From NCBI GenBank assembly GCA_036897485.1, contig JAYMTF010001355.1, positions 1-23,939 on the forward strand: a stretch of DNA of 23,939 nt, given 5' to 3'. The notes beneath the pieces are model-generated. The model was not told the DNA's origin. It saw nothing but the letters and a program-made list of their open reading frames with translations, and did not search any database. This document shows positions 11,038 through 20,466 of the stretch, piece by piece (the stretch's first letter is position 1; every line of letters begins with the position of its first letter). Made by a program: the position numbers and the translations under genes. Source of the stretch: Pelargonium nanum (taxonomy: Eukaryota > Streptophyta > Magnoliopsida > Geraniales > Geraniaceae).

Positions 11038-13414
11038 GGGTATACCCAAAACAAATGAACCGAGATTAATTTGATAGTCAAAACTACACCACTTTTACAA
11101 AATTTCCCAAACCAATATATGATCATCACAATGCCAAAAATTGTCTGATCACTACTTGTCCATGCTTTTGCATTGACAAAATAGTGTATAGTAAGAACAT
11201 GGATGACTGAAAAAGATGGTTGAAAATGAAAGATATGTTGAATGGTTGAGTAGGGACATGCATGCACATTGACATTGCACATCAAATCACATCTTTACAT
11301 GTATTGTATCTATGTATGTCAAGTTGAACATCAAACAATAACAAATATGCTGTCCACTATTCAGGATTCACTGTAGGCTTGCACTTGCAGTTGTGCTGTT
11401 TTGATGGATTATTGAAAAGCAAAATGGTATGACATCACATAAACAAGAGCTCCATTGACAAATCAATAAGGAGGCAAGGTATGATCATATCATGTATTCA
11501 TATGTCCTCTTTTGTCTTTGCTTCCCTTTTCCTCATCTATCACCTCACATCACATCCCATCACCTTTATATCCATAAATATATCCTTATATTTGGAAAAA
11601 AAGTATATGAAAAAAATGTGACTAATTCATAAACCATCACTAGACCAAAGAGATTAGTATAAAACGTTTAAATTGTTTGTCTCATAAGTCTTTAAAAAAA
11701 TGAAAGATGTCTCTTTTGGAAAAAAAAATTTCAAGTAAACAGAACAATATTTTTTAGACCGGAGAGTATATGCCAACAAGATAATGTTTATAAATGATAC
11801 ATACACAATATGTTCAAATGATATTTTCTTATCTTCTTTAATCGAATTGTGTTTATTGATCAATGCCAATTTTGTCTAAATTGATCAGATACATCACGTT
11901 TATGAAATATCTTATTTATATGAAACAGTGAATTTGATTCTTTTGTATTTGTTACTCTATTTACGGTGACATCAAGTATCGCAATAAAAAATACTTATCT
12001 ATTATAAAGGATATGGCCAGAGAGATAAGTCGCGCATATGAATCATCCACGTATACGATGATTGAGTCGAGTGGAGTGGAGTGAAGTTAGGTTGGCTAGA
12101 AGGAGAAAATAGGTAAGTGGTTATGTGGTCCATGAATTAAAGACCTTTATAAAGTGCTCTTGTGGTCCAAAAAATGGCCAATTTGAGTTGAGGGTAAAGG
12201 AAAGCATATGGTGGGAGAGAGATGAATCCCAACTTTGTTTCAGCACAACCTCATTTTGTCAAAGGCTTCATCAATACACAAAATTAACATTAATAAGTAA
12301 ACAAAACCATGATACTATTACACACAAATCTAGATAATTTTATTAGCATCAACTCTATATGGAGCATCTTTTTCAAATATTGCATATCTATTATACACTA
12401 ACTAGACTTAAGTGCTAGGTAGGTAGTATTTTGGGGGTCACATTTTAACCAAAATTTGTTCCAAATTGATACTATTTTACTTTAATTGGTACAATAATTT
12501 TAGCCACTAGAATGGACCTCCAAAAGCACAAACACACACCAAAAAGTACAAAATAAAGGCTTCAAAATAGAAATCATTCTAGATAAGATAATTAATTCAC
12601 ATCACATACGTATGAAACAACGTTATTATATTGTCACGTTTAATTCAATAATAAAGAGATAATATGTAACATGAATGATCCAATAATCATGAGTTCGAAG
12701 TATTTTTAAGTTTTGCATAATGGTTAAATTACTTGTTATTTTTCCAAGAATACACACATTCCCTAAGGTAAATAACTTAAAGATTGTAACAATAATTGAG
12801 CGGCCTAACCTAATAAAGTATGAGAAAAAAATGTGATGTGAACGCATAGAAAGAGCCAAATTAGAAATGTGTATTGATGAGATTCAACTGTACCCATCAA
12901 TACCAAAAGCTCCTCATTTCAACTATCTTATTATCAGCATCACGTAAAGTATAGTTGGCTCAAATGAAAATATCATAAATTGCTTTTGTTTTTCAATTTG
13001 GTTCCTCTTTCATGACTTGTAATTCAATTTCAGACTTAGTATCTTCATACATATACCATTTTTAAAAGATTGATAGGTTCGAACCAGTTGTGATGGTCTC
13101 AAACCACATCTCTTATGGATGAGATGCTTAAAAACGGTTTCACATTGTGAATTCACTGATTAATTAATTACGGGTAAAACTTTTGAAAATGTAGTTTAAC
13201 AACGTTTAGATATTGAAAACGTAAGTTGTCGTATTTCATACAAGGACACTAAACTTGACACATGCCCATGAGCTCCCGATTCATCAAAACAAATTAAGTG
13301 TTTAGTTGTAAATAAAGCTTAATATAACCTGTTGGATATTGTCGTGTCAAATGTGTTGGTTCTATCATGCATAATATGTTGCAGTCGTGATTACATCAAT
13401 GGTGATGTGTCGTC
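11038..13414. other. AT-rich intergenic DNA, no gene seen
   Basis: About 2.4 kb of AT-rich sequence downstream of TRS120. Open frames are short, lack codon structure and match nothing I recognise. I see no tRNA, no convincing mobile-element ends and no MYB-type repeat domain. Confidence 0.6.
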
Positions 13415-13575
13415 AACATGACCCATTTAGTTACCAAGACATGTTGGGTCAAGTGGTTAAAACACTTTGGATTCTCTATGAGGTCTCAAGTTCGAGCCTC
13501 CTTGTCGACGGTATGGGGTGAAATTTGTATTATGTCCCGTTGCTGATAAAAAAAAAAACATGACCCATTTAGTTA
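13415..13575 (+). mobile_element. tRNA-derived SINE with 19-bp target-site duplication
   Basis: The perfect direct repeat AACATGACCCATTTAGTTA lies at 13415-13433 and 13557-13575 and flanks a body of about 123 bp. The body has a box A-like sequence (TGGGTCAAGTGGTTAA, 13444-13459) and a canonical box B (GTTCGAGCC, 13490-13498) about 35 bases further on. It ends in an A run (13548-13558). This is the full signature of a Pol III-type SINE inserted by LINE machinery. The undamaged duplication argues for a fairly young insertion. Its body does not resemble the other SINEs in this window. Confidence 0.85.
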
Positions 13576-13789
13576 TAATGTTAAATCAGTTGTGTTCGTG
13601 TTCTGTGATCATATATAACTATGTTATGTTCTGTGCTTTTATCATGTTCGTGTTGAATCGTACAACACAAAAACAATCTTCTTCGTGACGACGAAACGAA
13701 ACGCAAGTACGAATTTTTAGCCTACAATAATTGCAGTGCTTGAAGTAGTCAAATATGAAAATGTAGGAACAAATAATATAGCAAAGAAG

Positions 13790-13995
13790 TCGCCGTCCGT
13801 GGTGCCTACCCGCACGCATTGATTGAGCCGGCGGCTGTCAAAGCTCTGGCCACGAGGCCCCACCCCGCGACACGTGTGTGGTTGTGATTCGTCTGGCGTG
13901 GCTCATGCTTGTGCGGTGGTCCGGGAGGCTGCCCGTTGACACGTGTCCTGTCGGGTTGCCGTCCGGCGAGTGGCGGAGTTGGAAGTTTCTTGATG
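13790..13995. promoter_or_regulatory. GC-rich block with two G-boxes
   Basis: An island of about 200 bp with much higher GC than its neighbours. It contains two CACGTG G-boxes (13871-13876 and 13940-13945), both inside ACACGTGT contexts of the abscisic-acid/bZIP type, the second preceded by TTGAC. It does not translate to a recognisable protein. It lies about 2.4 kb upstream of the KNOX start codon and could be a distal regulatory block or a relic of lost gene DNA. Function is inferred only from the motifs. Confidence 0.3.
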
Positions 13996-14237
13996 GGGTG
14001 GTTGGCTATAATATAATATGTTGACCAACAGTTTTCTACTGGAATCCTTGTCTTTAGGTTGGAATAAGATTTACATGATCATTCCATTCTTTGGTGCTAA
14101 ACTCATATAGATGAAGTAGATAATTTTGATAAATTCACACTCGTACACGTTATTTTAAAATAATAACATAATGTACAATATTGAATGTTTTTTTCTATTA
14201 TTTATCCACAATTGTATTTCTGGATGTCATTATAGAG

Positions 14238-14265
14238 AAAATAAATAAATAAATAAATAAATAAA
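14238..14265. repeat. (AAAT)7 microsatellite
   Basis: About seven uninterrupted AAAT units. The surrounding 13996-14465 is otherwise featureless AT-rich DNA apart from a short CGTAT repeat near 14387. Confidence 0.9.
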
Positions 14266-14465
14266 GGCAGTAAATGTTAATCATATGAGACAAAACAACA
14301 AAAATGGAAAGAATAAAGAATCCGGCTATCGTGGTACGGACGGCAACTCTGCAAGTAAACGTTGTGTAGCATTGTTTCCTACGATGTCGTATCGTATCGT
14401 ATCCTCCGCTACTTACCTAACTCTGGCCCCTATCAACTACTAAATTCATCACCATCCATACTATA

Positions 14466-14716
14466 ATAAAACACTTTTTTTTTTTTTTAAACCATGGGGT
14501 TACTGAGCGGGTCCGTAAACTCGCGGTTGACAACTTAAGCCGTTTTACCACACTCAGATTAATCCTCATTCAAGTCGGATAGGACCACAAGGGCGGCAAA
14601 GCTCTCCCTACCAAGTTTTAACGCAACTGTATTCCTTGAGACTCGAACTCTAAACCTTATATTAAGCTGGAACTACTCCTTATCAGTTAGCTCACGCGCT
14701 TGTTGGTATAAAACAC
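14466..14716 (-). mobile_element. Full-length tRNA-derived SINE, minus orientation
   Basis: Flanked by ATAAAACAC at 14466-14474 and 14708-14716 (9-bp target-site duplication). On the minus strand the element of about 233 bp begins with a box A-like sequence (GTGAGCTAACTGATAAGG, 14678-14695). It then has box B (GAGTTCGAGTCTC, 14638-14650), a unique tail that includes ATTAATCTGAGTGTGG, and a terminal A run seen as Ts from 14475. Tail segments recur at 15929-16054 and at about 19845-20064, so this is a dispersed family. Confidence 0.85.
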
Positions 14717-14788
14717 ATATTTTGATTCACCAAACAAAATAACAAATCAAGATTTACCATTTTGAAGATATGATTATTTGGTTTAAAC

Positions 14789-14826
14789 AAAATAACAAAT
14801 TACAAAATAACAAATTACAAAATAAC
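14789..14826. repeat. 15-bp tandem repeat, 2.5 copies
   Basis: AAAATAACAAATTAC is repeated at 14789 and 14804 and partly at 14819. It is simple AT-rich sequence between the SINE and the LINE, and 14717-15140 holds nothing else I can name. Confidence 0.75.
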
Positions 14827-15140
14827 ATTTCATTTAATGGAGAAGCATCACGTCTCAGTTAGATGTTGATGACGATGGCTCCAACCATATAGTGTATACT
14901 GGTGAGTTGCAACAAATATTTGTGCTCGTTTGAACCGATAGTGAGGAAGAGGTCATATCTCTTAAAAGAAATCACATCAGAAGTTTCTATGTTATTGAAG
15001 ACCTATTCATAATTCAATACATAGGAGAACGGAGACCCTCATTAGATGATCTTAGATAAGGATAAAAAAAAATATAGGTCGCAAGTTTTAGGAAGATAAA
15101 TTAACTAAATTAAAAAAATGAAAAAAAAATGTAAGAGTTC

Positions 15141-15894
15141 AATACTAGATGGTCGTAATGAGCCGGGCCTCGTGGACAAAGCGTTTTATGCAGGATGGAG
15201 TGTGTGGAAAGCCCGAAACGAGGGCGTTTGGAATGATAAATGGATGTCAATGGAGGAGGTGGCTAGGCTCGCAACAACAATGGCTGCGGCTTGGGTTTAA
15301 GTGCAGCAGCGGGAGGCGGAGGTTGGAGTGGCGAGGGGTCCTGCTCGGCAGACTCGGGGTTGGGCTCCGCTAGAGCCGCAATCAGTGAAAATCAACGCTG
15401 ATGGGGCTTTGTTCCCTGATCAGGGCCGGTGCGGGAGGAGGTTGGGTGGTGCGGAACTCATCCAGCATCGTCATGGGAGGTGGTCAAGTAGGTTGGGAGG
15501 GGTCGGTGGTTCCTGAAATGGTGGAGGCAATAACGATTCGTTCATCGTTGGAATGGGCCTCTAATAAAGATTGGAAAGACATTGTGACTAAGTTTGACGC
15601 GAAAGTGGTTATTGAGTCCATTTTGACTGGGGGAGATAGTTTTAGTAGTACTTTGGGTCTGATTTATTCGGATATTTTGTCCCTAGTTAGGAACTTTGAT
15701 AGGGTGCGAATCTGTTTTGTTCCTAGACAGGGTAATAGGGTACCTCACCTGTTATCTAGAGATTCATGTGGTGTTTGGAGCTTGGTAGAATGAGATGATG
15801 CTTGTTATTCCTCTAAGATTTTGGAGGCGGTTTTGTTCGACTCCTTATTTTAATGAAAGTTGCTCATTCTTGGTCAAAAAAAAAAATACTAGAT
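15141..15894 (+). mobile_element. 5'-truncated LINE with RNase H-like domain and TSD
   Basis: AATACTAGAT at 15141-15150 and again at 15885-15894 flanks the insertion. The second copy follows an A run (15876-15886), so the duplicated site is 8-10 bp and the body runs from 15151. The body opens in frame with the linker WSVWKARNEGVWNDKW, typical of sequence after the reverse transcriptase of plant L1-type elements. It continues with VKINADGALF (first catalytic Asp), then in another frame GGGWVVRNSS, EAITIRSSLEWA, FDAKVVIESI and FVPRQGNRVPHLLSR. This is the RVT_3-type RNase H fold, ending at 15793. An in-frame stop at 15298-15300 and a frame change near 15400-15440 show it is dead. Reverse transcriptase and ORF1 are missing through 5' truncation. 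Confidence 0.88.
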
Positions 15895-15917
15895 ATTGTT
15901 ATTTGGAGGTCTTAATT

Positions 15918-16065
15918 GCTTATAAAGACCACTAATTGCGTGAGGTCTCGAGTTTGAGTCCACCAAAATTAATCTGAGTGTGATATGACTTAAAAGTGCT
16001 GATCCCGTGCTGATCGTGAAACCGCTTCAGAAACTTCATGCTTGAAAAAAAAAAGCTTATAAAGA
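15918..16065 (+). mobile_element. Shortened SINE copy next to the KNOX promoter, with 11-bp TSD
   Basis: GCTTATAAAGA lies at 15918-15928 and 16055-16065. Between the copies are about 126 bp with a box B-like sequence (GAGTTTGAGTCC), ATTAATCTGAGTGTG, a CGTGAAACCGCTTCAG tail and a 10-A tract. The tail matches the SINE at 14466-14716 in the same order. Box A is not recognisable and the middle is shorter, so it is a truncated or deleted family member. The downstream duplication contains TATAAAG. Confidence 0.8.
16058..16065 (+). promoter_or_regulatory. Putative TATA box of the KNOX gene
   Basis: TATAAAGA stands about 310 bases before the KNOX ATG and about 25-35 bases before CT-rich leader-like sequence (CATCATTTCATCGCC, then several CTCTCT runs). 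It is the downstream copy of the SINE's target-site duplication. A second TA-rich stretch at 16190-16214 (TATATACATATATG...) is an alternative core promoter. Confidence 0.35.
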
Positions 16066-16214
16066 AAAACACCATCATTTCATCGCCGACCAACTTCGTC
16101 TTCTTCCCCTGTACACAACTTTATCTCTCTACAATCTTCATCTCTAACCTCAACTATACATTTTCTCTCTCTAAAATCACCTGCCACATATATACATATA
16201 TGTATATTATATAT

Positions 16215-16256
16215 ATGACGACTTTGTCCAAGTCATCGTCTTCTTCTTCTTCGTAG
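16215..16256 (+). promoter_or_regulatory. Upstream ORF in the KNOX leader (13 codons)
   Basis: ATG at 16215 encodes MTTLSKSSSSSSS and stops at 16254-16256, inside the presumed 5' UTR. A second, five-codon uORF (MAFSL) spans 16285-16302. Both end before the main ATG and could lower or regulate KNOX translation if transcription starts near 16090. If it starts after the TA-rich tract at 16190-16214, only the second would certainly be transcribed. Confidence 0.35.
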
Positions 16257-16304
16257 CTCCTCCTGCACGCTTCACAACTCAATCATGGCCTTTTCACTTT
16301 AACC

Positions 16305-16334
16305 ATCGTCGTGGTCGTGGTCGTGGTCGTCATC
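16305..16334. repeat. (GTGGTC)n short repeat in the KNOX 5' UTR
   Basis: CGTCGTGGTCGTGGTCGTGG and flanking bases form an imperfect hexamer/trimer run about 35-65 bases upstream of the KNOX ATG. Confidence 0.7.
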
Positions 16335-16368
16335 ACCATCAACTTCACTACACTACAAATTCTCTCTT

Positions 16369-19290
16369 ATGGATAATTACCAGAATAGCCTCTCTCAGGA
16401 CCTTCCACTCCACCATCACTTCACAGACCAACCACCACCACTACAGCAACCACAACAACACGACGACACCTTGACCGATCAGCCCGACCCAACCGCCACC
16501 TCCAAGCCCATTCCCGGCGGCGAAGAAGGTCCCAATTGGCTTCTCGGCCACCACCCTCACTTTTCCGACACCAACAATTTCCTCAACCTCCACACCTCCA
16601 CTTCCGATTCCAACACCTCTAAGTCCATCCTCCACCGCAACACCATCGGTGTGGTCCTCGACGCCGACGCCGGCGGAGCCATGAATTGGCAGAATGCGAG
16701 GTCCAAGGCCGAGATTCTGGCCCACCCTCTCTACGACCAGTTGCTGTCGGCGCACGTCGCCTGCCTCCGCATCGCCACTCCCGTCGATCAATTGCCGAGG
16801 ATCGACGCCCAGCTCGCTCAGTCCCACCACGTCGTCTCCAAGTACTCGCCTCTCGCTGCTCAATCCATGGTTTCCGATGACAAAGACCTTGACCACTTCA
16901 TGGTATATCTCTCAAATCTCAATTGATTGGGTTTTGTGAATTATGTGACCTAATTTTTTGAAATTGGGATTCATTTTGTGAGCAATGTGTTGGTGATTTC
17001 TATGTTGGCCTTTTCTGGTGATTTGTTAGGTAGCTGTAGATGGATTTCACATGGCTAGTGTTGAAACTTGTCCTGTTTCTTCTAGATTAGTACCTGTTTG
17101 TGGCCGACAGATATAAGTAGAATGAGAAGATTGCCTAGAAATGTACAGATTGTTTGTGCTGCAATGTGAGGGGAATTTTTGCTTCAACAATCATGAGTTC
17201 TAGTTAAGGAGTTTTATTCAGATTAGTGATACAATGCATCACTGATATTGGTATTTCATATATGTTTTTGAAGATTTGCATGCCATTTAGCCGACAAATT
17301 TAGTGATTAAACAGAGGAGTTGAACATAATGTAATTTAACTCGACAATATTGCTCATCACTGCCATGACCCAATTCAGTATGCTCTCTGTCACTGCTTCA
17401 ACTTTAGATACAAGAGCTATGCTGTAATCCAGAAAGAAGAACCTTGTGATTGAGATTTAGATGTCTAGACCACATATTCAGTTTGCAGAAGGTATACAAT
17501 TCATAGGGAACAAAGCTCACATTTATGGTTGTGACCTCTCATGTCTTATTAGGTGTTTTGAGGGATAGTTGTGTAGATAAATATCTATGTTCATCTTATT
17601 TGGTTTTATCATCTCTCTGTTTTGCCCAGCTGGTATCATCATAAAGTCGAAACATAATTATTTATTGAGCACACATGCAAGAGAAGTCAATTGAAATAGG
17701 TTGCTCTTCAAGATGATATGAACTGTGTGAAGCAATGAAATTTTACTATGCTTAAACAGATCCATGGCAAGCATGTTCTATCATCATCATCATCATCATC
17801 ATTAATTGAGGCTTCAACATGAATTGATATATCGTGTTTAATGCATTCTCTGTATGTTGCCTTATTTACTTTCAGCAAGAAAGTTGCCTTCGTAGTTGAA
17901 TTTAGAATCTCAATCTTTTCGGTTGTTGATTATGCAGACGCATTATGTTTTCTTGCTATGTTCTTTCAAAGAACAATTGCAACAACATGTCAGAGTTCAT
18001 GCAATGGAAGCAGTGATGGCTTGTTGGGAGATTGAGCAATCCCTACAAAGCCTAACAGGTGAGATTTTGTATTTTACTCTATCCCATAACTGTCTGAGTT
18101 TTCCCATTAGATCTTGTGTGCTGGTTTGGAAATTAATTCATGTTAGTGTTAGAAACTCTTACAGCCACTTGCATTGCCTTAGCTTCTGAATTTAATTGTA
18201 GAGTCCACGATACTGATGGTATTTGAATGATGTATGCGACATACTCTGTTCAACGTTTCAATTTGAGTTAATCGAATGATGTTTGTATTCCCAAACCCAT
18301 ATTATTCCAAAGATAGAAAACCTACAAGAAATAAGAAACTTGGTCAAAAAGCATGTAAGCTCAAGAAGGCAACAAAGCCTACATACTCCACCTTATCAAT
18401 CACATGGTTCCTTTTAAGAATCCACCACTTTCTACATTGCACTTTTAGCATTAGACCAACGATTTCATGCTTCGGTCATTGCAAAATGCTCGTTAATATG
18501 TCGGACTTTGATCCTTAAGATATGGCACATAATGGAGTTGTGAAGATAATATAATCATACCTGCTGCATGAACAGGAGTGTCTCCAGGTGAAGGTACAGG
18601 TGCAACCATGTCTGATGATGACGATGACCAAGTGGATAGCGAGACCAACTTGTTTGACGGAAGTATGGAAGGTGCTGACAGTATGGGATTCGGTCTCCCA
18701 ACAGAGAGCGAGAGGTCATTGATGGAGCGTGTGAGGCAAGAATTGAAGCACGAGCTGAAGCAGGTATCTGATAGTATTATTAATCGGAAAAGTTCGTTGC
18801 ATTCAATCTAAATTTAAGTTCTTCTTACTTTGACTAGAAACCAACTATCGAGCAATCTGTTTTGATAGGGATACAAGGAGAAACTTATAGACATAAGGGA
18901 GGAAATCTTGCGTAAGCGAAGAGCTGGAAAACTTCCCGGTGACACCACGTCCGTCTTAAAAGCTTGGTGGCAATCGCACTCCAAGTGGCCATACCCTACG
19001 GTAAGTTCTTCCCCGTCATTCCTTGCATTGAATATGGCATGGTGATTGAGAAGTAGTCGGTGAGCATTTGCTTCAAACATTTTCAGGAGGAAGACAAAGC
19101 GAGGCTGGTGCAAGAAACCGGTCTGCAATTAAAGCAAATTAACAATTGGTTTATCAATCAGAGGAAGAGGAACTGGCACAGCAATCCTTCTTCTTCTACC
19201 GTCTTGAAGAGTAAACGCAAGAGGTATTCAAATTTGAAGGGCAAATCGTTTAATTTTCCAAGAGATCATTTACACCAACCTTATTATTAA
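16369..19290 (+). CDS. KNAT3/KNAT4: Class II KNOX homeodomain transcription factor (KNAT3/KNAT4 type)
   Basis: Nuclear TALE homeodomain protein. Class II KNOX factors pair with BELL proteins and control differentiation, root, seed and secondary-wall programmes. Exons: 16369-16902, 17938-18058, 18576-18763, 18869-19000 and 19087 onward, all GT-AG and phase-consistent. Domains in order: a His/Pro/Gln-rich N-terminus with [13 protein letters not shown] and NFLNLHT; KNOX1 about 107-150 ([20 protein letters not shown]); KNOX2 about 174-218 ([20 protein letters not shown]); an acidic DDDDD linker; ELK about 270-295; and a three-residue-extended homeodomain about 296-358 with PYP and [10 protein letters not shown]. 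Reading through to 19290 gives 392 residues. Using the donor at 19224 with the acceptor ending at 19310 gives 371 residues ending SKRKR. The usual C-terminal exon seems lost, so the end is uncertain. The N-terminus is shorter than in Arabidopsis KNAT3. Confidence 0.93.
17781..17803. repeat. (TCA)7 microsatellite in KNOX intron 1
   Basis: Seven TCA/ATC units inside intron 1 (16903-17937). The rest of that intron is ordinary T-rich intron sequence. Confidence 0.9.
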
Positions 19291-19830
19291 TTGGGGCAAA
19301 AATAATGCAGGTGAAAATAGTGGCATATATGTATTATACAGTGGAAGAAAATGCAGCAGAGTAGCCAAATCATATCTTTGTTCTTGCTTGACCTACATGA
19401 AAATGGAAACAATAATCTAGAGCTTCATGGAAATGCTATCCTATAGGGTGTGTGAAGCATATATGGTTAGATTAAGTGTACGTACGTGTTGATCGAATGA
19501 GCGCGGAGTCTACGTACGTGTTGAATGTGTAAATTTTGTTTGTCACTCTTGTTCATTATTTGTGGTAATATGTATATAGCTCATTACTTGTTGCTCAAAA
19601 TGCAACTGCAACTGCTGCAACAGGTTCTTTACCAAGAAAGATGCAGCTAGAGATTAAGAAAAGGTTGATCTCAGGTTATAGTTAACTTGTCATCCACCAA
19701 ATTCTGCTCAAACTACCATTTCCTAATTGATCTTTGCTGATACATGGAATACTACTGTGGATTAATTTAAGAAATCATTTTAATTGAAACAAGTTTAAAT
19801 TATGAAGTTTTTGGCGTGTGTAAATTTTGA
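19291..19830 (+). other. Probable 3' UTR and downstream region of the KNOX gene
   Basis: Non-coding after the last usable KNOX stop. It contains the decayed C-terminal exon (NAGENSG at 19304-19324) and a 14-bp direct repeat TACGTACGTGTTGA at 19479-19492 and 19511-19524. No clear AATAAA was assigned as the poly-A signal. Confidence 0.4.
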
Positions 19831-19842
19831 AAGACCAATATA

Positions 19843-20064
19843 TATTTTTTTTCCCGGTCTAAACTATGGAGTTTCTGAGCTGGTCCATAAACTCACGATA
19901 CATTTAATCTTTTTTACCGCATCCAGACTAATTCCAATTCGAGGATAAGTCATTATTAAAACTCATTCCTCTCTTTATGAGTGTGTTGAGTGAGTATCGA
20001 ACGCAAACGCTTTTTCCACTCACGCAGTCTTCGTTGTCAACTGCGACACTACTTTTGAATAAAA
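19843..20064 (-). mobile_element. Older SINE copy, minus orientation
   Basis: The first 75 or so bases, from TTTTTTTTCCCGGTCTAAAC, parallel the SINE at 14475-14707: AAACTATGGAGTTTCTGAGC against AAACCATGGGGTTACTGAGC, then GGTCCATAAACTCACG against GGTCCGTAAACTCGCG. On the minus strand box B is GTTCGATAC (19994-20002); box A is poorly kept. A possible degraded target-site duplication (ACCAATAT / ACCGAATAT) lies near 19834 and 20068. It is more diverged than the copy at 14466 and therefore older. Limits are approximate. Confidence 0.7.
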
Positions 20065-20466
20065 ACCGAATATTTTGAAAAAGGCGAAGATTGTTTTGTA
20101 CAATTTTTATTGAGACTAGATAATAATTTTAAGATTGACTAAGGTTTAGTCCATAAATATGTGTATTTTTAATTTTACTTTATTTTAAAATAACAGTCCA
20201 TAAAAGTAAAACAAATTGGTGACTGAATTATTGTGTTTCCATCCAATTTAGTAATTAAACTTTTTTTTGAACTAGTGACTCCCGAATTTCTTCATTGAAG
20301 GTCAATTTACGCAGTAAGAATGTGTTTCTGGAAAATTAAAATAACTTGGTATTCATTCAAAATTGGAAATTTGTACAATTATGCATGATTTGCTTCTATA
20401 TATATATAACAACTAAATTACAGTAAAACCGAAATTAAACCCATCGACGACATCTGTGGGCATCTT
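20065..20466. other. AT-rich spacer, partly 3' UTR of the minus-strand gene
   Basis: No coding potential. The right part (about 20330-20466) is the likely 3' UTR of the small gene that ends at 20467. An (AT)n run lies at 20399-20408. Confidence 0.4.

Noticed and set aside
13076-13085. GGTTCGAACC, considered as box B of another SINE or tRNA gene
   Set aside because: No box A at a suitable distance on either strand, no A tail and no flanking duplication; the motif is a 10-bp palindrome that can occur by chance.
14638-14695. Box A/B pair considered as a functional tRNA gene
   Set aside because: The flanking duplication, A tail and long non-tRNA tail show a SINE; no cloverleaf can be drawn.
15118-15300. 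Open frame MKKKCKSS... considered as a small host gene
   Set aside because: Its first codons are host flank and the target-site duplication; the rest is the LINE linker starting at 15151.
16441-16896. Minus-strand open frame of 151 codons
   Set aside because: Shadow of KNOX exon 1; its Gly/Val-rich composition follows from the sense codons.
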